Assembly (NCBI GenBank): GCA_015485665.1
Contig: WFTC01000002.1
Span: 32,998 to 96,997 of the forward strand
Reading direction: 5' to 3'
Length of the DNA stretch: 64,000 bases
Origin: Candidatus Altimarinota bacterium
GTDB taxonomy: Bacteria > Patescibacteriota > Gracilibacteria > UBA1369 > 2-02-FULL-48-14
The position numbers were made by a program, and so were the translations under genes. Below are positions 19,650 through 27,528 of this stretch, one piece after another; position 1 is the first letter of the stretch; each line of letters begins with the position of its first letter. The notes under the pieces are model-generated. The model made no database searches. It worked only from the letters and a program-made list of their open reading frames with translations, and was not told where the DNA came from.

Positions 19650-20921
19650 CTAATCGTCATTTTGCATCCAAATTTCTTTTCCAAGGCGAAATTTTTCCCA
19701 AGCCTTTCTTGGTGGGAGGATACTGAGAGCATATTTAAAGGTGATAATGGGTTTCAAAAAAGGTGTAAAAATATTATTAAAAATTCTCTCTCCACATCTA
19801 AAAAGTGCAAAGTGAAAACCTACAGGCAACACATATAAAAGCTTTCCCATCTTAAATTTTTTAAGCTTACGCCCATTGATAAGTCTCAAAATATTCTCTG
19901 CCACAATATCTCCCTCTTTCATTGCATATTGTGCCATCATTGGCACATAAGAATCTTTATCAGAAGCAACCCGCAATAAGGCACAATCACCAAGTGCAAA
20001 GATATTTTCTTGTTTTATTGCCTGTAAACTTTGATTAAGCAAAATAGCTCCTCCATGTTTTTTATCGCCCAAACTGTCGGCAACTACAGGATTCACTTTC
20101 ACACCACAAGTCCAAATAAGCATGTTGCATCCCAAAGTCAGTAAAATGTCATCACTTTGACGCAAAAGTTTCACTTTATTTCTTAAAACTCTTGAAACTC
20201 TATGCCCCAAATACAACTCAACACCAATTCGTTCAAGTTCTTCCTGAATAGATAAGCTTACTGTCTCATTAAAGCCTGCCAAAGACGAACCAGATTGCAT
20301 TAAACGCACAGTAACTTTACTTCTATCATAATGATATTTTTCACATAATTTATTTAATGTACCCATAAGCTCACCCGCTACTTCCACACCTGTTGCTCCA
20401 CCACCTGCAATACATATATTAATCGGCTCATGTACAATCTGCTCATATCTATCCAAAAAAAGTTTTTCCAGATTACTATTTACAGCCAAAGCATCCTCAA
20501 GGGTTTTAAATGAAAATGCATATTTTTTAGCACCTGCAACATTAAAAAAATTGCTTACACTTCCAAGCGCTACAACCAAAATATCATAACTCAGTGCTTC
20601 ATTATTTTTCAAAACAACACTTTTAATCTTAGTATTAATAGATAACACTTCATCTCTGATGAAAATAACTCTGCGAGTATCTATCAAAGTTCTAATTGGC
20701 GTGGCTATACTATCTTTTAAACGAGCCAAGCAAGATGCACTTATCTTCTTACTGAAAACAGTTGCAACTTGATACAAATCCGGTGTAAAAATGTGCAGAT
20801 AATTTTTATCAAGCAATATGATTTCATAATCAGTCGGTAGAGATTTTTGCAAACGCCTAACGACCCTCATCCCCCCTATACCTGCACCTAAAACAAGAAC
20901 GGTTTTTTTTGTATAAGACAT
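19650..20921 (-). CDS. ndh: type II NADH dehydrogenase (NAD(P)/FAD-dependent oxidoreductase)
   Basis: VLVLGAGIGGMRVVRRLQK, ICIAGGGATGVEVAGELMG, IFALGDCALL, PMMAQYAMKEGDIVAENI. Confidence 0.88.
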   Translation of the reverse strand: MSYTKKTVLVLGAGIGGMRVVRRLQKSLPTDYEIILLDKNYLHIFTPDLYQVATVFSKKISASCLARLKDSIATPIRTLIDTRRVIFIRDEVLSINTKIKSVVLKNNEALSYDILVVALGSVSNFFNVAGAKKYAFSFKTLEDALAVNSNLEKLFLDRYEQIVHEPINICIAGGGATGVEVAGELMGTLNKLCEKYHYDRSKVTVRLMQSGSSLAGFNETVSLSIQEELERIGVELYLGHRVSRVLRNKVKLLRQSDDILLTLGCNMLIWTCGVKVNPVVADSLGDKKHGGAILLNQSLQAIKQENIFALGDCALLRVASDKDSYVPMMAQYAMKEGDIVAENILRLINGRKLKKFKMGKLLYVLPVGFHFALFRCGERIFNNIFTPFLKPIITFKYALSILPPRKAWEKFRLGKEIWMQNDD

Positions 20922-20924
20922 AAT

Positions 20925-23309
20925 TTAATCCCTCCACTTCATTGTTTTAACCTCAATGGGATCATCTCCATGCTTGCGTATATAGGCTTGATGCCTATCA
21001 ATCATGGATTGCAATTTTTTAAACATAGACTCACGTTTTTTTGCCACTGTTTTATTAGTTTGAGCAGCTTTATCAATCAAGTCCATTGCCAGATGATAAC
21101 AACTCACTTTATTTGCAACTTTCATATCAAAAGGTGTGGTTGTTGAACCTTCTTCCCTATATCCATGCAAGCTGAACCGCTTGGAGTCAGCAAGAGGCCA
21201 TAGTATTTGCTCTATATCATTCACATAACCATGATAATTGAATACAACAGGTTTATCCTTTGTAAAAAAATATTCTAAAGAGTGAGGACTCATACAACTG
21301 CCTTTATGGGCATAACGGCAATAATCGCCCAAACACAGTGATGTCAATTCCGAAATATTCACATAACGCACTTTTATTTCAGGTGCCATATCTTTAAGCA
21401 TCTTAACCGCAAAAAGAGCTTCTTGAGTAATATAATCTCCGGCGGAAGCCATCACAACATCCGGATTTTCAGAAGCTTCCTCACCCCCTACCCATTCCCA
21501 AATCGCAATCCCGCATTTAGCTTGCTCACGAGCTTCTTCCAAAGTAAGCCATTGAGGTAAATCTCGTTTTCCGGCAACAACAACGCAAATACTGTCTTTA
21601 CGACTCCATATTTCTTCAAGAGCAACAAGCATACTGTTTGCATCTGCAGGATAATAAATTTGACAAAACTCACCATGTTTTTGAAGTACATTACTTACAA
21701 AACTTGGATTTTGATGAGAATAGCCGTTATGATCCTGACGCCACCCAACACTTGATTGCAAATAAAGAGCCGAACTAACCGGTTTGCGCCAATTAACACG
21801 AAAAGCTTGCTTTAAGAATTTCGCATACTGATCCACCATACTTGTAATAATTGTTGTAAAAGCTTCATAACTGACAAACAATCCATGTCTGCCGGTTAAT
21901 AAATAACCCATATACCACCCTTGCAATGTATGCTCACTAAGCATCTCCATAACTCTTCCTTCAGGATCCATGTGCTCATCATTTTTGGCTAAAGGCCACA
22001 TAAAAGCTCGCTCCGTCGCTTCAAAAACTGCACTCAGTTTATTTGACTCCAATTCATCGGGACAAAATAACCTGAAATTCTTTTTATTAGACTTATAAAT
22101 ATCTCTAATCATCTGTCCTGCTTGTTTCAAACTGCTTGCACGCAAAGTTCCACGCTCAGAAGTATCCACATTTACAGCATACTTATTCAAGCTTGGCAGT
22201 TTTAACTCTTTCAAGATATTGCCCCCGATAGTATGCTTATTCATCCCCATACGCAGTGCACCTCTCGGAACAAATTCCATCACTTCATCTGAAGGTCCTC
22301 CTTTTGCGTTCAACAATTTATGAATTTTATAACTTTTAAGCCATTTTTCAATAGCCTTCAAAGCTTCAGGATCATTTTTTGGATGAGTAACAGGAATACC
22401 ATGCGCATGAAAAGAATTCTCAATAGCAATTCCATGCAATTTTTTAATGCCTCGCCAACCTTTTGGAGAACGAAGCAAAATCACAGGCATTTTTGGTTTA
22501 AGCAAAGACTTTTTTGAAAATCGTGCACACTCTTGCACACGACGGATCTGTTGATAAGATTTCTCAAGTGCAGACATCATGGATCGTCCCATAAAATGCC
22601 CTGAAACAATATATGGTGTATATCCAAGACCTACAAAATAAGATTTTATTTCACTATCGGACATACGTCCAAAAAGAGTTGGATTGGATATTTTATAACC
22701 GTTAATATGCACAATCGGTAAAACGGCACCACAAGTTTTCGGGTTCATAAATTTATTGCTCTGCCAAGCAGCTGCAATAGGTCCTGTTTCCGATTCTCCG
22801 TCTCCTATAACAACCGCCGCAATTAAATCCGGATTATCCATAACAGCTCCATAAGCAGTGGACAAACTGTAACCAAGCTCACCCCCTTCCAAAATAGAAC
22901 CCGGAACAGTGGGAGTCACATGACTCGGAAATGGCGAATGAGGCCAACTGAAATCTTTAACCAAAGCTCCAAATCCTTTTTTATCATGAGTATATTGCTT
23001 GTAAAAAGCATGCATGGTTTTTTCGGTATATAAATTTGCCAAAACGGAAGGTGCACCATGACCGGGACCAGCTATAAACAGCATTTTACATTGATGCTTA
23101 CATATAAGATAATTTAACTGCGCATAAATAAAGTTTAATCCAGGTACAGTACCCCAATGCCCCAAAATACGCTCTTTAAAATGTTCCAACTTCAAAGGTT
23201 TTTCCAATAAAAAATTGTCTTTCAAATAAAGCTGCGCTGCTCCCATATAATCAACGTAGCGTAGATATTTTTTGAGCCATTTAAGAGCTCTGGAATCGGT
23301 ACTGACCAT
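20925..23309 (-). CDS. xfp: phosphoketolase (Xfp/Xpk family)
   Basis: LGHWGTVPGLNFIYAQLNYLI, FIAGPGHGAPSVLANLYTE, GGELGYSLSTAYGAVMDNPDLIAAVVIGDGESETGPIAAAW, GWRQDHNGYSHQNPSFVSNVL, HGYREEGSTTTPFDM. Confidence 0.97.
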   Translation of the reverse strand: MVSTDSRALKWLKKYLRYVDYMGAAQLYLKDNFLLEKPLKLEHFKERILGHWGTVPGLNFIYAQLNYLICKHQCKMLFIAGPGHGAPSVLANLYTEKTMHAFYKQYTHDKKGFGALVKDFSWPHSPFPSHVTPTVPGSILEGGELGYSLSTAYGAVMDNPDLIAAVVIGDGESETGPIAAAWQSNKFMNPKTCGAVLPIVHINGYKISNPTLFGRMSDSEIKSYFVGLGYTPYIVSGHFMGRSMMSALEKSYQQIRRVQECARFSKKSLLKPKMPVILLRSPKGWRGIKKLHGIAIENSFHAHGIPVTHPKNDPEALKAIEKWLKSYKIHKLLNAKGGPSDEVMEFVPRGALRMGMNKHTIGGNILKELKLPSLNKYAVNVDTSERGTLRASSLKQAGQMIRDIYKSNKKNFRLFCPDELESNKLSAVFEATERAFMWPLAKNDEHMDPEGRVMEMLSEHTLQGWYMGYLLTGRHGLFVSYEAFTTIITSMVDQYAKFLKQAFRVNWRKPVSSALYLQSSVGWRQDHNGYSHQNPSFVSNVLQKHGEFCQIYYPADANSMLVALEEIWSRKDSICVVVAGKRDLPQWLTLEEAREQAKCGIAIWEWVGGEEASENPDVVMASAGDYITQEALFAVKMLKDMAPEIKVRYVNISELTSLCLGDYCRYAHKGSCMSPHSLEYFFTKDKPVVFNYHGYVNDIEQILWPLADSKRFSLHGYREEGSTTTPFDMKVANKVSCYHLAMDLIDKAAQTNKTVAKKRESMFKKLQSMIDRHQAYIRKHGDDPIEVKTMKWRD

Positions 23310-23460
23310 GGCATGGTGGATTAATTTATATCCATAATAAAGAACAGGTTCAATCTTGGCAAACCAACAAAATACTTGACAAAAATTACAATCAGGAGGA
23401 AAATCGGCACACTTATATCAAAAAAATATGTTGCCATCCAGCACAACTCAACTGCAAAGA

Positions 23461-23595
23461 AGCACAATTCTAGCTGCTTTTTGGGTGGTAAACATTATTC
23501 TATACGTCTTTACCTAAGCGCCACGTTACAAGAAAATGTAACTTTTGGCGCTCTGAGTGAAGAGCTGCTTTTTTAATTACTAAACACAATTCTAT
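23461..23595 (+). promoter_or_regulatory. structured leader with attenuator-like mutually exclusive hairpins
   Basis: AGCGCCA(23517-23523)/TGGCGCT(23546-23552) enclosing GTTACA(23525-23530)/TGTAAC(23537-23542); overlapping GCTCT(23550-23554)/AGAGC(23561-23565) then TGCTTTTTT. Confidence 0.45.
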
Positions 23596-25416
23596 ATGAG
23601 CATAGAAATATCATCACATTCAATCAATACACCAATCAATACAACACATGCTCCAATCACAGCAAATATTGAAACAAGAAGTCAAATAATAGATATAAAC
23701 TTAAAAAGGAACATGGAGGATGCCCTAAATGAAATTTTAGAAGATTTACATATGACTCAGGAAGAAAAAGTTGCGTTTAAAACAGAATTCAATACTTTAA
23801 CTGATTATTTACAAGGTAATGCAAAGCGGATCCGAAATCATGCTGCAGATTTCATCAAAGATATGATTGGACGCTTTGATGAAAATCAAAATAATGCGCC
23901 GGAAAATAATGCGCCGGAAAGTCATGGAATTAATGCAAATAATGATATATTTGATAATCTTGCATTACTGATAAGCAATATTGTTGAAGAGATAATTGGC
24001 CCGAACAATCACTTGCTTGGTTTGTTTGCATATGAATTACGGCAAATATTAATTGCCAATGAAGATACTATTGTGCCTGTTTCAAGAATCTGGCGTGTAA
24101 CAGAACATGATGCCGAAAAACATGCAGAGTGTGTTTATGACATGACCGCTTATGCCAAAGAACTTATTGCATATTGGGAAAGTCTTGGTTTTCCTAATGT
24201 GATTAGAGAGGAAAATTTAATTCCTATAGATTACGTCTTATCTGAGGATAATAATTTAATGACAACTCTCTCAAGTTTAGAAGATGAAGATGAAATATTC
24301 AGAGCTATAAAAAGCAAAATAAATGAAGGAGACGAGGGTCGTTTGATTGCATTTATAAACACATTCACAATTGAAAGAATTGCTCGTCTAATGAAGCTAA
24401 AGACAGATCGATCTGTAAGTGTTACGGAAAGTATGAATAACAAAGGGCAATTCTTAGCTGCCTTGAGTAAAAATGGTGTAAGCTCTCCAATCAATATTCG
24501 CATCCAGAGTTTAGTTCAAGCATTTATAGCCGCCTGCATGATTCAATACAAAGTAACAGGTAAAATAGATATAAACGCAGATATGGGTGCCAGATTAAAG
24601 TTTAATAGAGGTGCTTCAGGTTATGGCAACTTAGCTGAAAGCACACTCTTACAACTATTAAAAGTGCTAGTAAAGAAAAATGCCTACTTGCATGAAGTTA
24701 AAAATGGACATGGCGCCTCAATAATGGAATGGGTAGAGTTTGATGAATCTCCAGGTGTATTGTTACATATAGGAAGATCTCCTCATGCAGACCGTGTTCT
24801 GGGTATTGCAGAGCAAGTATTAAAAGAAACTGTCTATGTTGGAAGTCTCGGTTGCACTAATATTGATCTTTTGGAGGAGAAATATCCGGGGATAAAAGAA
24901 TATATTCAGAATCTTTGCAATGCACTACGTCAACAAGGTTCTTTTGGCTTTCAAGGTATAGATTTGGTGGTGAAAAACAATAAAAACGAAGAAAATGGAG
25001 AAAATACTTTGGAGATTAAAGCAATTGAAAACAATTGTCGCCTCACCGGTCAAACTCATGTTGCATATATAGCATCCAAACTTGGATTTGAATTTTACGG
25101 TGTACACAATAGCGTAGTTGTTCCAAAGAATATGCCATTGCAAGAGTTTATAAATTTACTTCAAAAGCAAAACATCCATTATGAACCTCATAAAGGAGGT
25201 ATATTTGTCACTAATCATAGCAATGCTAGAAACGGGAGAATGATGATTGGTATACTTGCAAGGAACAAAGGTGATCTTGATAGATTCTTTCAAGAAGTAA
25301 TGGAAATTTCAAAGAAATATGCAAGTAATCCTGAAACCACTACACCGGAAAATCAAGTTGATAACTGTATAAATATAACTCGTGAAGAATTATTGAGTTT
25401 AATAAATATAAAATAA
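23596..25416 (+). CDS. ATP-grasp ligase related to PGM1-type peptide ligase
   Basis: MNNKGQFLAALSKNGVSSP, ARLKFNRGASGYGN, GASIMEWVEFDESPGVLLHIG, AIENNCRLTGQTHVAYIASKLG resemble PGM1-type ATP-grasp motifs. Confidence 0.6.
   Translation: MSIEISSHSINTPINTTHAPITANIETRSQIIDINLKRNMEDALNEILEDLHMTQEEKVAFKTEFNTLTDYLQGNAKRIRNHAADFIKDMIGRFDENQNNAPENNAPESHGINANNDIFDNLALLISNIVEEIIGPNNHLLGLFAYELRQILIANEDTIVPVSRIWRVTEHDAEKHAECVYDMTAYAKELIAYWESLGFPNVIREENLIPIDYVLSEDNNLMTTLSSLEDEDEIFRAIKSKINEGDEGRLIAFINTFTIERIARLMKLKTDRSVSVTESMNNKGQFLAALSKNGVSSPINIRIQSLVQAFIAACMIQYKVTGKIDINADMGARLKFNRGASGYGNLAESTLLQLLKVLVKKNAYLHEVKNGHGASIMEWVEFDESPGVLLHIGRSPHADRVLGIAEQVLKETVYVGSLGCTNIDLLEEKYPGIKEYIQNLCNALRQQGSFGFQGIDLVVKNNKNEENGENTLEIKAIENNCRLTGQTHVAYIASKLGFEFYGVHNSVVVPKNMPLQEFINLLQKQNIHYEPHKGGIFVTNHSNARNGRMMIGILARNKGDLDRFFQEVMEISKKYASNPETTTPENQVDNCINITREELLSLINIK
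23890..23919 (+). repeat. 15-bp tandem duplication in the ATP-grasp gene
   Basis: Two exact copies of AATAATGCGCCGGAA encoding NNAPE-NNAPE. Confidence 0.85.
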
Positions 25417-25473
25417 TAAAAATTCACACTGAAACAATTTCCAAAACATTAAATAATATAATAAACTTACAAT

Positions 25474-26340
25474 ATGATAGAAGGATTGAGAACAATAAAA
25501 GGAAAATCAGATGGACCAAAAGTGGTGATAATCGCCAGTATTCATGGCAATGAACCTGCCGGAATGGCTGCATACGCACTATTGAAACGATATTTTATTG
25601 ATGAAGGCAATGAACTTGTAAAAGGTGAAATACGTCTTTTGAAGGGTAATATTAAAGCAAGGGAAAAAGGTGTGCGCTTTCTTAAGTATGACTTAAATCG
25701 TATGTTTTTTGATGAATATCCTCAAGGGATTGATCAAAATTCTTACGAATATCAAAGAGCTCAAGAAATAAAAAAAACAATAGAGGGTGCAAACTACATC
25801 CTTGATTTACATTCAACAACATCGGAAAGTGAGCCTTTCAGTATATTGGCTGATAGACACGCAAATTACTCTGATGCAATCATGAATATTCCGGTTGCAT
25901 TTACATCTGACGGATGGGGTAGTTTCTTAAAAGGTCCATTAATGAACTGGGTTATTCCGAGAGGAATGGAATATGTTGCGGTGGAATGTGGAATGAATGA
26001 TACGAAAAGTGCAGATGAAACAGCCAGAAAAGTAGCTATGGCATTTCTTAACTCACTGGGCATGAGTAATTTTAATATCCAATTTGATCGCCCTAAAAAA
26101 CATCTTAAACTACTTGACTGCATCAGTGTGGAAGACTACAAAAGTTATTATTATCCGGAAGGACACTTCGCTTCTTTTGATAAGCTGGAAGCAAATCAAC
26201 TCATTGCAAAAGATGCAAAAAGAGAATACAGAGCTCCAAACATGGATAATTTGGTAATAATCATGCCTGGCTCTGAAGAGAGCATAAGACAAGGAGTAAA
26301 TAAAGACGCTTACTTTTTGGGTCAGTTTGTAGATCTCTGA
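25474..26340 (+). CDS. succinylglutamate desuccinylase/aspartoacylase (AstE/AspA) family zinc hydrolase
   Basis: VVIIASIHGNEPAGMAAYALLKRY (HxxE), FLKYDLNRMF, YILDLHSTTSESEPF, MEYVAVECG. Confidence 0.85.
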   Translation: MIEGLRTIKGKSDGPKVVIIASIHGNEPAGMAAYALLKRYFIDEGNELVKGEIRLLKGNIKAREKGVRFLKYDLNRMFFDEYPQGIDQNSYEYQRAQEIKKTIEGANYILDLHSTTSESEPFSILADRHANYSDAIMNIPVAFTSDGWGSFLKGPLMNWVIPRGMEYVAVECGMNDTKSADETARKVAMAFLNSLGMSNFNIQFDRPKKHLKLLDCISVEDYKSYYYPEGHFASFDKLEANQLIAKDAKREYRAPNMDNLVIIMPGSEESIRQGVNKDAYFLGQFVDL

Positions 26341-26370
26341 TAAAATACAAGAGCGCATCACTTTGACCTT

Positions 26371-27528
26371 ATGATTCTCACAATAAATGCAGGCTCTTCA
26401 TCTCTTCGCTTCAGTCTTTTTGATGGAAATCTAAATCAAATATACAAAGCTCACATAGATGCAATAGCACAAAAAAATTGCATATATAAAGCATACTATG
26501 ACAAAGGAAAAGAAGAAGTTTTTGCAATTAAAGTCAAAGATCATAAAAAAGCAATTCTTTTTGCCTTGGAAGAATTAAATACGAAAAAGCTGATAGAGAA
26601 CAAGAATGCAATACAGATGGTTGCACATAGAGTAGTACATGGAGGAGAAAAATTCAAAAAACCGGCAAAACTTAATCTTTCAAGCATAAGAAGTATTAAA
26701 AAATTGTCAGCACTGGCACCACTGCACAATCCCGCAAATTTAGCAGGAATAAAAGCAGCAAAAAAAGCTCTCCCAAAATCAACTCATTGGGCGGTATTTG
26801 ACACATCTTTTCATTCTACTTTACCTGAACATGCATATCTTTACGGTCTCCCATACTCTCTCTACAAAAAACAAGGTATTCGCAGATACGGTTTTCATGG
26901 CAGTAGCCACAAATACGTTTCTCAACGTGCCACCGAAATTTTAAAACAAAAAAAATTGAAATTAATTACATGCCACATGGGCAATGGCGTGAGTATCGCA
27001 GCAGTAAAAAACGGAATATGCAAAGATACATCCATGGGATTCACTCCACTTGAAGGACCAATGATGGGTACACGTTCAGGAAGTTTTGATCCTGCAATTA
27101 TTTTTCATTTAGCGGAAAAAAAATCACTTGAAAGCATTGAGAGAATCGTTCAAAAAAAATCAGGATTTTTAGGCTTATCAACTCTAAGTTCAGATGTAAG
27201 AGAACTGAAAAAAAACATGAAAAGCAAAAATACCACTCGCTGTTTTTCTCTATTTAGCTATCAAGTGGCAAAACTTATTTTAAGCTATTGCGCAGCATTG
27301 AATGGAGCGCCTGATGCCATTGTTTTTACAGCTGGCATAGGGGAAAATGCATATTATTTGAGAGAAAGTATCTGCAAACATCTATCTGTATTGAACGTAA
27401 GATTAAGCAAAGCTAAAAACAAAGCAAACGCCTCAGTGATATCTTCACCTGCATCAAGTGTAAAAGTGCTTGTCATACCAACTAACGAAGAACTGCAGAT
27501 GGCAACAGAAATAAAAGCACTCAGTTAA
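26371..27528 (+). CDS. ackA: acetate kinase
   Basis: ILTINAGSSSLRFSLFD, RVVHGGEKF, APLHNPANLAGI, RYGFHGSSHKYVSQRA, HMGNGVSIAAVKNG, DTSMGFTPLEGPMMGTRSGSFDPAI, FTAGIGENA. Confidence 0.97.
   Translation: MILTINAGSSSLRFSLFDGNLNQIYKAHIDAIAQKNCIYKAYYDKGKEEVFAIKVKDHKKAILFALEELNTKKLIENKNAIQMVAHRVVHGGEKFKKPAKLNLSSIRSIKKLSALAPLHNPANLAGIKAAKKALPKSTHWAVFDTSFHSTLPEHAYLYGLPYSLYKKQGIRRYGFHGSSHKYVSQRATEILKQKKLKLITCHMGNGVSIAAVKNGICKDTSMGFTPLEGPMMGTRSGSFDPAIIFHLAEKKSLESIERIVQKKSGFLGLSTLSSDVRELKKNMKSKNTTRCFSLFSYQVAKLILSYCAALNGAPDAIVFTAGIGENAYYLRESICKHLSVLNVRLSKAKNKANASVISSPASSVKVLVIPTNEELQMATEIKALS

Noticed and set aside
23376-23576. 66-aa plus-strand ORF upstream of the ATP-grasp gene
   Set aside because: Low-complexity translation, no recognisable motif, and it spans the structured leader; could at most be a leader peptide but nothing supports that.
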